A stretch of DNA of 64,000 nucleotides, from positions 124,001 through 188,000 of the forward strand of contig JAISPG010000041.1 of assembly GCA_031275085.1 (NCBI GenBank), given 5' to 3'. Positions 53,472-63,925 of this stretch are shown piece by piece. The notes beneath the pieces were generated by a model. That model did not search any database. It had not been told where the DNA came from and saw only the letters and a program-made list of their open reading frames with translations. This DNA is from Bacteroidales bacterium (GTDB lineage Bacteria > Bacteroidota > Bacteroidia > Bacteroidales > ML635J-15). Position 1 is the first letter of the stretch. Each line of letters begins with the position of its first letter. The position numbers and the translations under genes are program-made.

Positions 53472-54308
53472 ATGTCAACAAACAAAATATTAGTTCCGAC
53501 AAATTTTTCACACCAGGCTGAAATCGCATTCAGGCAAAGTGTTTATTTTTCATTGAAAACAAATTCGGAATTATATTTATTACATGTTATCCCTAAAGGT
53601 AAAAAAAATGATGAACTAAGCTCCGATAATCATATAGAACTGGTTCAAAAAAAACTGGATAAATATATTACCGAAGCCCGTAAAAACGGAGTAGAAAATA
53701 TTTTTTACAGGATAGAATGCGGAAAAGTATTTCCTCAGGTTCTGGAGTCGGAAAAATTTCTATTGCCTGATTTCATCTTTTTAGGTACAGATGTTTCCAA
53801 AAGTGAAATTTCATCTATAACATTAAGGCTTATTGACAATGTAAATTGTCCTATTGTAATATTTCGCGGACGTTTTAACAATATCGGATGTGCTAATATC
53901 GTTCTTCCTTTGGATCTTACAAAAGAGACAAAACAGAAAATCGCTCTTACTACTGATCTGGCAAAAATATATGGTTCTACTGTACATATCGTATCAGTAA
54001 CAAGTTTTTCCGATGGGAAAGAATACAGTGAACTCGAAAAACAAATAGAACAGGTAGAAGCCGTTTTTGTTAAAGAAAAAATAAATTGTACAATTAAATT
54101 AATAAAAACAAAAAATGATGTAGAAATAATGGCTAACGCTATTAATGATTATGCTGACGATATTAATTCAGACCTTATAATTATAATGACCCGGCAGGAA
54201 AAAAAGATACAAAAGTTTTTTGTCGGAAGCATGGCTACTAAATTAATTAAAAAAGCAAATGCTCCTATATTATGTGTAAGCCCGAAAACAGCTGAAATTA
54301 AAAATTAA
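53472..54308 (+). CDS. Universal stress protein, two tandem Usp domains
   Basis: The 278-residue protein has two UspA domains. The first (residues 1-140) opens KILVPTNFSHQAEIAFRQ and ends NVNCPIVIFRG. The second (residues ~145-275) opens NIVLPLDLTKETKQ and ends with FFVGSMATKLIKKANAPILCVSP, close to the ATP-type G-x(2)-G-x(9)-S/T motif. Such tandem Usp proteins bind ATP and respond to stress. It stands alone. Confidence 0.9.
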   Translation: MSTNKILVPTNFSHQAEIAFRQSVYFSLKTNSELYLLHVIPKGKKNDELSSDNHIELVQKKLDKYITEARKNGVENIFYRIECGKVFPQVLESEKFLLPDFIFLGTDVSKSEISSITLRLIDNVNCPIVIFRGRFNNIGCANIVLPLDLTKETKQKIALTTDLAKIYGSTVHIVSVTSFSDGKEYSELEKQIEQVEAVFVKEKINCTIKLIKTKNDVEIMANAINDYADDINSDLIIIMTRQEKKIQKFFVGSMATKLIKKANAPILCVSPKTAEIKN

Positions 54309-54447
54309 GAATGAGAAATGAGAAATGAGTAATCCGGATAAAAAAATATTTATTAAAAATCAACAACTTTTAATCAGGGACTAAACATTTTAGCTTACTA
54401 TTGAACAAATAAAAATTAGAATATAAATCATTAAAAATTAAAAATTT

Positions 54448-55260
54448 ATGGATCAGAAGTATAAAAAATTAATTATTGCAGGTGCTGTTTTATTATTAGC
54501 ATTAATATTATTCGGAAGTTCTATGTTCTTTATTGTTCAACCCGGCGAGCGCGGAATCGTGTTCAGACCTTTCGGTTCCGGACTGGATACTTCTCTTATA
54601 AGTTCGCCAGGATTTCATATTGTGGCTCCATGGAATGAATTTATCGTTTATAACGTAAAAGAACGTAAAACAGAAGAGACTATGGATGTTCTGGATAAAA
54701 ACGGGTTATCAATAAACGTAGAAATATCTGTACGTTTTAATCCTATACCCACTAAACTTCCATATCTTCACCAACAGTTCGGAGAAGATTATATGAATCA
54801 GCTAATAATTCCTGAAGTACGTTCGACCGTGCGTCAGGTTATGGGTAGATATACCGCCGAAGAAATTTATTCGACCAAACGTGCCCAGGTGGAGCTTGAG
54901 ATCGTGAATGAAACTACTCAGAAGTTACAGGATAATTTTGTCGAAACAAGAGCCGTATTGATAAGATCAATAAATCTTCCTCCGCAAATAAAGTCTGCAA
55001 TTGAAATGAAACTGCAACAAGAACAGGAAGCATTAGCATACCAGTTCAAGTTACAAAAAGAAGAACAGGAAGCAGAACGTAAACGTATTGAAGCAGAAGG
55101 TGAAGCCAGAGCAAATAATATCATAAGCAACAGTCTGACACCAAATTTACTTAAAATGCGTGGTATTGAAGCTACATTAAAACTATCTAATTCCAACAAT
55201 TCAAAAACTGTTATAATTGGCTCAGGATCTGATGGGTTACCACTAATACTTAACCAATAA
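54448..55260 (+). CDS. Prohibitin/SPFH family membrane protein
   Basis: The 270-residue protein has one N-terminal membrane helix (LIIAGAVLLLALILFGSSMFF), an SPFH domain (residues ~33-200; VQPGERGIVFRPFGSGL ... PGFHIVAPW ... ISVRFNPIPTKLPYL) and a coiled coil (QQEQEALAYQFKLQKEEQEAE). Prohibitin-like proteins form large rings at the membrane and stabilise membrane proteins. It is followed by a clear terminator at 55291. Confidence 0.93.
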   Translation: MDQKYKKLIIAGAVLLLALILFGSSMFFIVQPGERGIVFRPFGSGLDTSLISSPGFHIVAPWNEFIVYNVKERKTEETMDVLDKNGLSINVEISVRFNPIPTKLPYLHQQFGEDYMNQLIIPEVRSTVRQVMGRYTAEEIYSTKRAQVELEIVNETTQKLQDNFVETRAVLIRSINLPPQIKSAIEMKLQQEQEALAYQFKLQKEEQEAERKRIEAEGEARANNIISNSLTPNLLKMRGIEATLKLSNSNNSKTVIIGSGSDGLPLILNQ

Positions 55261-55290
55261 ACTAAGAAAAATTTATATTAAATTAAAAAA

Positions 55291-55319
55291 AACGCTTCTA
55301 TTGCAGGAAGCGTTTTTTT
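55291..55319 (+). terminator. Terminator of the prohibitin-family gene
   Basis: CGCTTC / GAAGCG stem with an 8-nt loop and T7, 30 bp after the stop codon. Confidence 0.9.
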
Positions 55320-55409
55320 AATATTTTGTTAAAATACTTTTTTTTAAAAAAATATTATTATATTTGTTAAGTTTATTAAACTTATTATTAATTTTAAAAT
55401 TAGAGAATT

Positions 55410-56738
55410 ATGAAAAAATTTACAATTATTATTATTGCTGTTCTTGTAAGCAGTATGATGTTTGGACAATCCAGATTAGATCCTTCTAAAATAGAAAAAT
55501 CTGTTGATTTTAATGTTATTGATGATGCAAAAAGCGAATGGGTAGGCGGATCTTTTGTAAGTTGGTGGTCAAATGCATCCGTAGGAGATGAATTCTTCAT
55601 TGTTGGCTCAAATTTTACTGAAGTAGGAGATCAAATCAGCAAAATACGATTTTATCACCATCTTGGAACTGTAAATTTTACAGGTGGATCATCTGCAACT
55701 TTTACAAATACCAGTTATACTGTAAATATTTATGAAAACCCAACTTTAACTGAACCTGCAGGAATAACAGGTGCTTATGAAACAAATATTGGAACTCCTG
55801 TTGTAACAAAAACGGTTACTCTAACTCAAGCTGAAAGCGGAACTAATTATGAATTAGAATTAGATGCTCCTTATACTGTAACTACAAATACTTTCTGGGT
55901 ATCTGTTAAATTTAATAACGGACTTGGAGCAATGAGATTAGCTTCAACAGGAACTTCAACAAATGAGGGATACTTTATGTATTATTCATATGTTGATGAA
56001 GGAACCCCATGGGGACCATATATTGTTGACACTGACTTTGGTACGACTGGTGCTCCTAGTTTTAGAGCTTTGGGAATATCTCTTTTTATTGATGATGGTA
56101 ATCCTATTGTAGAAGAAGTTGATCTTGGCACTTGGTTTATTAACAACGTAGATGATCAAGATGAGATATCTACAATTACACTTGAAGCTAACGAAAGTTT
56201 AATATTAATCCCTGTCGTCTGGAATTATGGTCCTGATGCTACTGGTCTGCCTACTACATTAACAGCTACAGCAAATGGAGAAGAACTAATTAATTTAAAC
56301 ATTTTATCTTCACCATTGGATGCAGGTCGTGGGTTCCTTTATAGTGATCCTGACACAGAAGCTCCATATACATGGACTGCTGCAGAACTAAATGATTTAG
56401 GGCTAACAGGAAGTTTTAATGTTGTATTATCTGTTCCTTATCCAGACGATACTGATCCTTCAGATAATACATTTACTTTATCGGTAACCCGCCATGTATC
56501 GGTTCCTTCAAATACTACTGATAACGTTTCTGTTTTCCCAAATCCATCAAACGGAGAATTTAATGTAACTGTTGCTGATAATTCAGTAGTTAATGTTGTT
56601 GATGTTACAGGAAGAATAATTGAAACACAGGTTGTAAATGCTGGTTCTACATTAAATTTCAATCAAACTGCAGGAATGTATTTTATACAGGTTGAAAGCA
56701 ACGGAAAAGTAGAAACTCATAAAGTTATTGTACAATAA
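55410..56738 (+). CDS. T9SS-exported protein
   Basis: The 442-residue product has a signal peptide (MKKFTIIIIAVLVSSMMFGQ) and a C-terminal type IX sorting domain (VFPNPSNGEFNVTV ... MYFIQVESNGKVETHKVIVQ). The middle is beta-sandwich-like (two Ig/CARDB-like segments, e.g. SIDEQDEISTITLEANESL type and RHVSVPSNTTDNVSV). No catalytic motif is visible. It is monocistronic between strong terminators and looks intact. Its ecological role is unknown. Confidence 0.85.
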   Translation: MKKFTIIIIAVLVSSMMFGQSRLDPSKIEKSVDFNVIDDAKSEWVGGSFVSWWSNASVGDEFFIVGSNFTEVGDQISKIRFYHHLGTVNFTGGSSATFTNTSYTVNIYENPTLTEPAGITGAYETNIGTPVVTKTVTLTQAESGTNYELELDAPYTVTTNTFWVSVKFNNGLGAMRLASTGTSTNEGYFMYYSYVDEGTPWGPYIVDTDFGTTGAPSFRALGISLFIDDGNPIVEEVDLGTWFINNVDDQDEISTITLEANESLILIPVVWNYGPDATGLPTTLTATANGEELINLNILSSPLDAGRGFLYSDPDTEAPYTWTAAELNDLGLTGSFNVVLSVPYPDDTDPSDNTFTLSVTRHVSVPSNTTDNVSVFPNPSNGEFNVTVADNSVVNVVDVTGRIIETQVVNAGSTLNFNQTAGMYFIQVESNGKVETHKVIVQ

Positions 56739-56785
56739 TAATATTTGATTATCCTGTTCTGAAATAGATTACAGGATTAAAATAT

Positions 56786-56823
56786 AATACCGATGAACGT
56801 TAAAAGTTCATCGGTATTTTTTT
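56786..56823 (+). terminator. Terminator of the T9SS gene
   Basis: AATACCGATGAAC / GTTCATCGGTATT: a perfect 13-bp stem with a 7-nt loop and T-run. Confidence 0.9.
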
Positions 56824-56899
56824 AATCCAATTCGTTAAATGTTAAAACTTAAAATCAGTGAATTAGATGTTTTATTGTTCATTGAAATTAACCCGTTTT

Positions 56900-57070
56900 A
56901 TTGTTCCTGAATCCCGTAGGGATTTAAGCCCGGTAAAAAGAATATACCAAATAGATAAAACATGCTGTAGGCATGTAACTTTACAACATCAATAGCCGCA
57001 TATCTGACGGCATGCACCTGACAATTTATATAACCTCTTTACCAGGTTATTCATACCTGACGGTATTAAA
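56900..57070. repeat. REP-like palindromes in a 512-bp intergenic region
   Basis: The gap 56739-57250 has no credible ORF. It holds short palindromes of a kind repeated in Bacteroidota genomes: AATCCCGTAGGGATTT, ACATGCTGTAGGCATGT and a longer imperfect pair around 57,005-57,065 (ACCTGACAATT ... ATACCTGACGG). No other copy is in this window. Confidence 0.45.
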
Positions 57071-57193
57071 AATATTTGATTATATTTTAATTTTGTTTTA
57101 TTTAGCAAATCACCCTTCTTATACGCCAATAAACTTAAATCATTCTGGGTATTTTTTTCAGAAATGTTTACTATTAAAGTGAATTATAAAATA

Positions 57194-57231
57194 AAAAAAT
57201 AGACCATCTTAAAAAGATAGTCTATTTTTTT
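57194..57231 (-). terminator. Terminator of the ribosomal/rpoA operon
   Basis: AAAAAATAGAC-ATCTT pairs with AAGAT-GTCTATTTTTT around a short loop, with a T-run in the minus direction, just beyond the rplQ stop at 57251. Confidence 0.85.
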
Positions 57232-57250
57232 AGAATAAAATTCTAAATTA

Positions 57251-57808
57251 TTATTCTTTATTTTCTTCCTGAGATATTGAACCTTCTGCTTCTTTGTTAA
57301 TATCATTTACTTCTGTTTTTTGTTCATTAACCACAGGTTCTTCAACAACTACTTTTGTTTCTACAGGAGTTTTTTCACCTGATGATTTAGCCTTGGTACG
57401 TGAGCGACGGTTTGTTTTCTTTTTAGTTTCTTTAGAAGATAACATTGCTTCATTATAATCAACGAGTTCAATAATGCACATATCTGCATTATCTCCCAAA
57501 CGTGTTGCCGTACGAAGTATTCTGGTATAACCACCTGGTCTGTCTCCAACTTTTATTGCAATATCACGAAAAAGTTCAGATACGGCATATTTATTTTCAA
57601 GATAGCTGAAAACAACCCTTCTATTATGTGTAGTATCTTCTTTTGATTTTGTGATTAATGGCTCAACATATTTTTTTAACGCTTTAGCTTTTGCGACTGT
57701 AGTTGTTATTCGTTTATGTAAAATTAACGAAGAAGCCATATTTGATAACATTGCTTTCCTGTGAGAGCTTGTTCTACCTAAATGATTTATTGTTTTATTA
57801 TGTCTCAT
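57251..57808 (-). CDS. rplQ: 50S ribosomal protein L17 with C-terminal extension
   Basis: L17 binds 23S rRNA near the exit-tunnel base. The core (residues 1-~118) begins [21 protein letters not shown] and has [20 protein letters not shown] and [21 protein letters not shown] ~65-residue Lys/Thr/Glu-rich tail follows; such acidic/basic tails on L17 are common in Bacteroidota. It is the last gene of the operon, 11 nt after rpoA. Confidence 0.97.
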   Translation of the reverse strand: MRHNKTINHLGRTSSHRKAMLSNMASSLILHKRITTTVAKAKALKKYVEPLITKSKEDTTHNRRVVFSYLENKYAVSELFRDIAIKVGDRPGGYTRILRTATRLGDNADMCIIELVDYNEAMLSSKETKKKTNRRSRTKAKSSGEKTPVETKVVVEEPVVNEQKTEVNDINKEAEGSISQEENKE

Positions 57809-57819
57809 CTCTACAAATA

Positions 57820-58812
57820 TTATTCCTTATCTAATTTATATTTTGCTGTATCCATTCCGAAATTAAGGTTCTTTGCATCTAAAAGAGCTTCTAATTCTGT
57901 TAAAGATTTTTTACCGAAATTTCTGAATTTTAAAAGATCTGTTTTATTGAATTGAACCAAATCACCGAGAGTTTCAACTTCTGCTGCTTTCAAACAATTA
58001 AGAGCACGAACCGACAGATCTAAATCTACCAGTTTTGTTTTCAATAATTGGCGCATTCTTAGTACTTCTTCATCAAATTCATCATTTTCTTGTTTTTCAT
58101 CACTATCTAAAGTGATTTTTTCATCAGAAAATAACATAAAATGGTGAATAAGTATTCTGGCAGCTTCTTTTAAGGCATCTTTAGGATGAATAGATCCATC
58201 AGTATTGATTTCCAGAATTAATTTTTCATAATCTGTTTTTTGTTCTACACGCATGTTTTCGACAATATATTTTACATTACGTATAGGAGTGAAAATGGAA
58301 CTGATCGGAATTACACCTATTATATCATCTATAAGTTTATTTTCTTCAGCAGGTACATAACCTCTTCCTTTTATTATGTTAAACTCCATTTTAAGAGTTA
58401 CATTAGAATTCATTCGGCAAATAAGCAATTCCGGATTAAGAATTTTAAATCCTGATAAAAATTTACCTATATCACCAGCTCTGAATTCTTCCTGTCCGGA
58501 TATTGTAACTGTAACACTTTCGTGATTAACATCTTCTATCTGTTGTTTAAATCGGACTTGCTTAAGCTGTAAAATAATTTCGGTTACATCTTCCATTACA
58601 CCGGGGATAGTTGAAAATTCATGATCAACTCCATCAATTTTAACAGATGAAATTGCAAACCCCTCAAGAGATGAAAGTAAAATCCTTCTTAATGCATTAC
58701 CTACAGTAATACCATATCCTGGCTCTAACGGACGGAATTCAAATTTTCCATTAAAATCGTCAGATTCAAGCATTATTACTTTATCAGGTTTTTGAAACGC
58801 TAAAATTGCCAT
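57820..58812 (-). CDS. rpoA: RNA polymerase alpha subunit
   Basis: The 330-residue alpha subunit assembles RNA polymerase. The N-terminal domain has [28 protein letters not shown]. The C-terminal domain has [25 protein letters not shown] and [19 protein letters not shown]. The length is standard. Order rpsD-rpoA-rplQ is conserved. Confidence 0.98.
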   Translation of the reverse strand: MAILAFQKPDKVIMLESDDFNGKFEFRPLEPGYGITVGNALRRILLSSLEGFAISSVKIDGVDHEFSTIPGVMEDVTEIILQLKQVRFKQQIEDVNHESVTVTISGQEEFRAGDIGKFLSGFKILNPELLICRMNSNVTLKMEFNIIKGRGYVPAEENKLIDDIIGVIPISSIFTPIRNVKYIVENMRVEQKTDYEKLILEINTDGSIHPKDALKEAARILIHHFMLFSDEKITLDSDEKQENDEFDEEVLRMRQLLKTKLVDLDLSVRALNCLKAAEVETLGDLVQFNKTDLLKFRNFGKKSLTELEALLDAKNLNFGMDTAKYKLDKE

Positions 58813-58823
58813 TTATCTATTTT

Positions 58824-59432
58824 TTATTTTGAATATAATTCAACTATTAATTGCTCTTTAATATTTTCCGGAATATCTTCTCTTTCCGGAATAGACATAA
58901 ATTTACCGGATAATGAGTTGTCATCCCATTCCATCCATGGATATTTACTGTGATTAAAACCGCTTAAACTATTAGTCACTAATTCCAGAGATTTTGATTT
59001 TTCACGAACACTGATAATATCTCCAGGTTTTACGGTATATGAAGGAATGTTACATAATTTACCGTTTACCATAATATGACGATGCGAAACAAGCTGACGG
59101 GCAGATGCTCTTGTCGGAGCAATACCTAATCTAAATACTACGTTATCCAATCTGGATTCAAGTAATTGAAGTAAAACAACACCTGTTACACCTTTGCTTC
59201 TTGTTGCTCTATCAAAGGTATTACGAAATTGTTTTTCCAACATACCGTAAGTATATTTTGTTTTTTGCTTTTCTTTTAACTGAGTTCCGTATTCCGACGT
59301 TTTTCTTCTCTTTTTATTTAAACCATGCATTCCCGGAGGGTAATTCTTTTTTTCTAATACCTTATCCGGGCCAAAAATTGGTTCACCAAATTTTCGTGCA
59401 ATTTTAGTTTGTGGTCCTCTATATCTTGCCAT
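58824..59432 (-). CDS. rpsD: 30S ribosomal protein S4
   Basis: The 202-residue protein begins [21 protein letters not shown] and has the S4 RNA-binding domain [20 protein letters not shown] followed by [19 protein letters not shown]. It is a primary 16S rRNA binder. It lies in the alpha operon between rpsK and rpoA. Confidence 0.98.
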   Translation of the reverse strand: MARYRGPQTKIARKFGEPIFGPDKVLEKKNYPPGMHGLNKKRRKTSEYGTQLKEKQKTKYTYGMLEKQFRNTFDRATRSKGVTGVVLLQLLESRLDNVVFRLGIAPTRASARQLVSHRHIMVNGKLCNIPSYTVKPGDIISVREKSKSLELVTNSLSGFNHSKYPWMEWDDNSLSGKFMSIPEREDIPENIKEQLIVELYSK

Positions 59433-59457
59433 TGTCTAAAACTTTTAAAATAAATAA

Positions 59458-59847
59458 TTATACTCTTCTTCTTTTTGATGGACGGCATCCGTTATGTGGC
59501 AAAGGAGTTACGTCAACAATCTCGGTAACTTCAATTCCTAAGTTATGTAAAGTTCTGATAGCTGATTCTCTACCTGCTCCAGGTCCTTTTACATAAGCTT
59601 TTACTTTACGCAATCCCAAATCAAACGCAACTTTTCCACTATCTTCAGCAGCCATCTGGCCTGCATAAGGAGTGTTTTTCTTGCTACCTCTGAATCCGTT
59701 TTTACCGGAAGAGGACCATGAAATAACTTGTCCTTCGTTATTTGTCAATGTAACAATAATGTTATTAAACGAAGTGTGAATGTGAGCTTGTCCTGTAGCA
59801 TCTACTTTTACTACACGTTTTTTTGTTACTCTTGCTTTTTTAGCCAT
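59458..59847 (-). CDS. rpsK: 30S ribosomal protein S11
   Basis: The 129-residue protein has the S11 signatures [20 protein letters not shown] and [18 protein letters not shown] and ends [15 protein letters not shown], as expected. It binds the 16S platform. It is 10 nt downstream of rpsM. Confidence 0.98.
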   Translation of the reverse strand: MAKKARVTKKRVVKVDATGQAHIHTSFNNIIVTLTNNEGQVISWSSSGKNGFRGSKKNTPYAGQMAAEDSGKVAFDLGLRKVKAYVKGPGAGRESAIRTLHNLGIEVTEIVDVTPLPHNGCRPSKRRRV

Positions 59848-59857
59848 ATCTACTTAA

Positions 59858-60223
59858 TTATTTCTTTTTATTGGCAATAGTTTTCTTTTTACCTCTACGA
59901 GTTCTTGCATTATTTTTCGTATGCTGTCCTCTCAACGGTAATCCGATTCTGTGACGAACACCACGATAACAACCTATATCCTGCAAGCGTTTAATATTCA
60001 ACTGAACTTCGGAACGTAATTCGCCTTCTACTCTGAAAGTACTAATAATCTGACGAATTGCAGCCGTTTGTTCATCATTCCAGTCTTTAGCTTTGATATC
60101 ACGATCGATTCCGGCTTCTTGCAAAATCTTATTTGCTCTGCTACGACCAATTCCGTAGATGTAGGTAAGCGCTATCTCACCACGCTTATTGTTAGGTATA
60201 TCTACACCTGCTATTCTTGCCAT
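59858..60223 (-). CDS. rpsM: 30S ribosomal protein S13
   Basis: The 121-residue protein begins [21 protein letters not shown] and has the S13 signature [20 protein letters not shown] with a basic tail. It contacts the 50S subunit and P-site tRNA in the 30S head. Conserved position between rpmJ and rpsK. Confidence 0.98.
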   Translation of the reverse strand: MARIAGVDIPNNKRGEIALTYIYGIGRSRANKILQEAGIDRDIKAKDWNDEQTAAIRQIISTFRVEGELRSEVQLNIKRLQDIGCYRGVRHRIGLPLRGQHTKNNARTRRGKKKTIANKKK

Positions 60224-60261
60224 ATTCTATTTTTAATTAAATTATTACAAATTAATAAATT

Positions 60262-60378
60262 TTATCCCTGACGTTGTTTAAACTTAGGATTTTTTTTGTT
60301 TATCACGTAAATTCTTCCTTTTCTTTTAACGATTATACAATCGTCACTTCTTTTTTTTACAGATGCTCTTACTTTCAT
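60262..60378 (-). CDS. rpmJ: 50S ribosomal protein L36
   Basis: A 38-residue ORF starts at the ATG at 60378 ([20 protein letters not shown]) and ends PKFKQRQG-stop at 60262. It matches L36. The usual four zinc ligands are reduced: only one Cys (SDDCIIV) is visible and the later C...H are replaced ([11 protein letters not shown]), a zinc-independent form. It lies between infA and rpsM. Confidence 0.95.
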   Translation of the reverse strand: MKVRASVKKRSDDCIIVKRKGRIYVINKKNPKFKQRQG

Positions 60379-60393
60379 TATTATAAAATATTT

Positions 60394-60612
60394 TTATTTG
60401 TATCTATAAGTTATTCTCCCCTTTGTAAGATCATAGGGAGACATTTCCAACCTCACTTTATCACCAGGCAATATCCTAATATAGTGCATACGCATCTTAC
60501 CTGAAATATGAGCAATTATTATATGCCCATTTTCAAGTTCCACCCGAAACATTGCATTCGACAATGCCTCGATAATTGTACCATCCAGCTCTATAGAAGC
60601 TTGTTTTGCCAT
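60394..60612 (-). CDS. infA: Translation initiation factor IF-1
   Basis: The 72-residue OB-fold protein ([20 protein letters not shown] ... [20 protein letters not shown] ... [20 protein letters not shown]) is a full IF-1. It binds the 30S A site during initiation. It is 8 nt downstream of map. Confidence 0.98.
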   Translation of the reverse strand: MAKQASIELDGTIIEALSNAMFRVELENGHIIIAHISGKMRMHYIRILPGDKVRLEMSPYDLTKGRITYRYK

Positions 60613-60620
60613 AAATAAAT

Positions 60621-61391
60621 TTAATCTTTCTTTTTTATCAAACTAAAATCAGATAAAACATCTGCTTTGTTTGGTCTTACAACCACTGTATGCTCAAAAT
60701 GAGCAGACGGTTTTCCATCTCTTGTTCTTATCGTCCAATGATCCCTTTCCTGATATATATCCTTTTTTCCCATATTTATCATTGGTTCAATAGCAAGAAT
60801 CATGCGCTCCAGTAATTTTATTCCTTTTCCTTTTTTTCCGTAATTAGGAACATCCGGTTTTTCATGTAAATTCCTACCAATTCCGTGTCCTACAAGTTCT
60901 CTGACAACAGAATATCCATGTGATTCGGCATGATCCTGAACTGCGCTGCCAATATCACCTATGGTATTGCCAACTACAGCTTTCTCTATACCTTTATACA
61001 AAGCTTCTTTTGTACACACCAGTAAAGCCTTTACAGCAGGTTTAACCTCACCTACTTCAAATGTATAGCTGGAATCACCATGAAATCCGTTTAAAACTGC
61101 TCCACAATCAATAGAAACTATATCACCGTCTTTTAAAAAAGAGCCTGAAGGAATTCCATGAACCACAACATCGTTTACCGAAATACAAAGAGAATTCGGA
61201 AATCCATTGTAGTTAAGAAATCCCGGAACACCTCCGTTATCTCTAATAAATTCTTCAGCTAATTTATCAAGGAATAATGTTGTTACGCCAGGCTTAATTT
61301 CATTAGCAAGCATGGCATGTGTCCTTGATACCAGTAAATTACTTTGCCGGCATAACTCAACTTCTTCCTCGGTTTTTATAAATATCATCAA
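60621..61391 (-). CDS. map: Methionine aminopeptidase type I
   Basis: The 256-residue metalloenzyme removes N-terminal Met. The ligands are in [20 protein letters not shown] (two Asp), [21 protein letters not shown] (His), MILAIEPMI (Glu) and HFEHTVVV (Glu). The start may be the second Met (MIFIKTEEE). It lies between secY and infA, as in other Bacteroidota. Confidence 0.97.
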   Translation of the reverse strand: MMIFIKTEEEVELCRQSNLLVSRTHAMLANEIKPGVTTLFLDKLAEEFIRDNGGVPGFLNYNGFPNSLCISVNDVVVHGIPSGSFLKDGDIVSIDCGAVLNGFHGDSSYTFEVGEVKPAVKALLVCTKEALYKGIEKAVVGNTIGDIGSAVQDHAESHGYSVVRELVGHGIGRNLHEKPDVPNYGKKGKGIKLLERMILAIEPMINMGKKDIYQERDHWTIRTRDGKPSAHFEHTVVVRPNKADVLSDFSLIKKKD

Positions 61392-61407
61392 AGAACGTTT
61401 TCTTTTG

Positions 61408-62742
61408 TTAAATCGCAGAAGCTGATCCTCTGCCTTTTATTCTTCCTGATTTTGTTAATCCATCATAGTGACGCATTAACAAATGACTTTCTATTTGCTG
61501 TAAAGTATCAAGAACTACACCAACAAGAATTAACAGTGATGTTCCTCCATAAAATTGAGCAAACTGGCTGTTAACTCCAGCTAAAGTAACTATTGCCGGA
61601 AGAATTGCAATTATAGCAAGAAATATTGATCCCGGCAAGGTTATTCTCGACATTATTGAATCTAAAAATTCAGCTGTTTTTTTACCTGGTTTTATTCCTG
61701 GTATAAATCCACCATTTTTCTTCATATCTTCAGCCATTTGTTGTGGATTTATCGTTACTGCCGTATAAAAATATGTAAATACAATAATAAGAATAGCAAA
61801 AGTTAAATTATACCAAAATCCGGTATAATTAGAAAAAGCAGTAGCAAATGCGCCCATATTATCTCCACCAAACCCTGCAATCATAATAGGGACAAACATT
61901 AATGCCTGAGCAAAAATGATTGGCATAACTCCGGCAGCATTTACTTTAAGAGGTATATATTGACGAACACCTCCGTATTGTTTATTTCCAACTACTCTTT
62001 TTGCATATTGTACCGGTATTCTACGTACAGCTTGTACTAAAGCTATTGAAACCATGAATATTAAAAAAAGTATAACTAATTCAATAAACAATATCAATAG
62101 TCCTCCTCCTACTCCTTCAAATCTTACAAGAATTTCCGCAAAAAATGCATATGGTAGTCTTGCAATAATACCGACCATAATTATTAAAGAAATTCCGTTA
62201 CCAATTCCTCTATCTGTTATCCTTTCACCTAACCACATGACAAACATCGTGCCAGCCATTAGAATTATTACAGATGATATTTTAAAGAAAGTATCAAAAC
62301 TAATAAAAGCTTCCGGTGGTAATTGGGAACGTAAATTTGCAATATATGTCGGAGCTTGTAATAACAATATAAGTACAGTTATATACCTTGTTATCTGGTT
62401 CATTTTCTTTCTGCCACTCTCTCCTTCTCTCTGTAGTCTCTGGAAGTAAGGGACTGCAATACCTAACAATTGAACTATAATACTTGCAGAAATATATGGC
62501 ATAATCCCTAATGCAAATATTGATGCATTGGAAAATGCTCCTCCTGAAAACATATCAAGTAAACTTAATACTCCGTCTGCTGTTTGTTTTTCAAGAGCTG
62601 CCAATTCGTTAGGATTAACACCTGGGAGTACAATATGTGCTCCCAATCTATAAATAAGAATAAATCCAAGAGTTAAAAGAATTCTGGTACGAAGATCTTC
62701 TATCTTAAAAATATTCTTAATTGTATTTATAAATCTTCTCAT
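61408..62742 (-). CDS. secY: Protein translocase subunit SecY
   Basis: The 444-residue, ten-helix channel subunit of the Sec translocon. SecY signatures: GGAFSNASIFALGIMPYISASI and GNGISLIIMVGIIARLPY, with the cytoplasmic Arg loop RRIPVQYAKRVVG. It is complete and 2 nt upstream-adjacent to rplO. Confidence 0.98.
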   Translation of the reverse strand: MRRFINTIKNIFKIEDLRTRILLTLGFILIYRLGAHIVLPGVNPNELAALEKQTADGVLSLLDMFSGGAFSNASIFALGIMPYISASIIVQLLGIAVPYFQRLQREGESGRKKMNQITRYITVLILLLQAPTYIANLRSQLPPEAFISFDTFFKISSVIILMAGTMFVMWLGERITDRGIGNGISLIIMVGIIARLPYAFFAEILVRFEGVGGGLLILFIELVILFLIFMVSIALVQAVRRIPVQYAKRVVGNKQYGGVRQYIPLKVNAAGVMPIIFAQALMFVPIMIAGFGGDNMGAFATAFSNYTGFWYNLTFAILIIVFTYFYTAVTINPQQMAEDMKKNGGFIPGIKPGKKTAEFLDSIMSRITLPGSIFLAIIAILPAIVTLAGVNSQFAQFYGGTSLLILVGVVLDTLQQIESHLLMRHYDGLTKSGRIKGRGSASAI

Positions 62743-62744
62743 CC

Positions 62745-63191
62745 TTAAATTTTTTCGATGGTTCCACCTACTGCTTCAATTTTTTCCATTGCTGTTTTTG
62801 AAAAAGCATGAGCTTTAACCGAAATTTTTGCTTTTAAGTCTCCATTACCCAAGATTTTTATTAAATCTTTTCTTGAGACTAAACCATTTGTAATTAAAAC
62901 TTCGTTATCAATGGTGTCAATATTAAGCTTTTCAACCAAATATTGTAATGTTGAAACATTAATACCTTTATATTCAACTCTGTTTCTATTTGTAAATCCA
63001 AATTTGGGAGATGTTCTTTGAAGCGGCATCTGCCCTCCTTCGAAACCTATTTTTCTTTTATACCCAGATCTGGCTTTAGCTCCTTTATGTCCTCTGGTTG
63101 AGGTTCCGCCTTTTCCTGAACCCTGTCCTCTACCGATTCTTTTTCTTTTTTTGACAGATCCTTCTGCAGGTGTTAAGCAACTTAAATCCAT
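62745..63191 (-). CDS. rplO: 50S ribosomal protein L15
   Basis: The 148-residue protein begins MDLSCLTPAEGSVKKRKRIG and has the Gly-rich RGQGSGKGGTSTRGHKGAKARSG-type N-terminus and the C-terminal motif KISVKAHAFSKTAMEKIEAVGG. It is typical L15, between rpmD and secY. Confidence 0.98.
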   Translation of the reverse strand: MDLSCLTPAEGSVKKRKRIGRGQGSGKGGTSTRGHKGAKARSGYKRKIGFEGGQMPLQRTSPKFGFTNRNRVEYKGINVSTLQYLVEKLNIDTIDNEVLITNGLVSRKDLIKILGNGDLKAKISVKAHAFSKTAMEKIEAVGGTIEKI

Positions 63192-63212
63192 AACTATATT
63201 TCTTTAAAATTT

Positions 63213-63392
63213 TTAAATTTCTTCTGTTTTTACTAAATGGCGAACTTTTCCAATCATTCCTAAAATCTGAGGTGTTGCTTCAAGTTCCACCGGATTATTT
63301 AGTTTTTTAATCCCAAGTGCTTCTAAAGTTCTTTTTTGGCGTTCTGTACTGCCAATTTTACTTTTTATCTGAGTGATTCTGATTTTAGCCAT
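63213..63392 (-). CDS. rpmD: 50S ribosomal protein L30
   Basis: A 59-residue protein starting at the ATG at 63392 (MAKIRITQIKSKIGSTERQK); the 23 extra codons upstream are noise that overlaps rpsE. Motif TLEALGIKKLNNPVELEATPQILGM is L30. Conserved order rpsE-rpmD-rplO. Confidence 0.97.
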   Translation of the reverse strand: MAKIRITQIKSKIGSTERQKRTLEALGIKKLNNPVELEATPQILGMIGKVRHLVKTEEI

Positions 63393-63402
63393 AATAATTC
63401 TT

Positions 63403-63918
63403 TTATCCGTTAAATACTTTATCAAGATCAACTTGTCTTTGATAAGCGACTTCATTAGCATCTCTTAATTCTATTAAAGCTGCAACAGTTGCTTTTACAA
63501 GGTTATGAGGATTTGAAGAGCCTTTTGATTTAGCAAGAACATCTGTTATTCCCACACTTTCAAGCACAGCACGCATAGCACCACCAGCTTTAACTCCTGT
63601 TCCGGATGCAGCTGGTTTTAGCCAAACTTTTGCTCCACCGAATTTTGCTGTTTGTTCATGCGGAATTGTACCTTTGTGTATCGGAACTTTTACTAAATTT
63701 TTCTTTGCATCTTCAACACCTTTACTTATTGCAGTGGTGACTTCACTAGCTTTTCCCAAACCAAATCCTACTATACCGTTTTCATTTCCTACCACAACGA
63801 TTGCAGAAAAACTGAATGTACGTCCACCTTTGGTAACTTTAGTAACTCTTTGAATACTAACTAGTCTATCTTTTAATTCCAGATCACTGGTTTTTACTTT
63901 TCTGATGTTATTTGACAT
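63403..63918 (-). CDS. rpsE: 30S ribosomal protein S5
   Basis: A 171-residue protein; I choose the ATG at 63918 ([15 protein letters not shown]), since the upstream 12 codons overlap the rplR end. The S5 signatures [19 protein letters not shown] and [19 protein letters not shown] are clear, with [20 protein letters not shown]. It contributes to decoding accuracy. Confidence 0.97.
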   Translation of the reverse strand: MSNNIRKVKTSDLELKDRLVSIQRVTKVTKGGRTFSFSAIVVVGNENGIVGFGLGKASEVTTAISKGVEDAKKNLVKVPIHKGTIPHEQTAKFGGAKVWLKPAASGTGVKAGGAMRAVLESVGITDVLAKSKGSSNPHNLVKATVAALIELRDANEVAYQRQVDLDKVFNG

Positions 63919-63925
63919 ATCTTTA

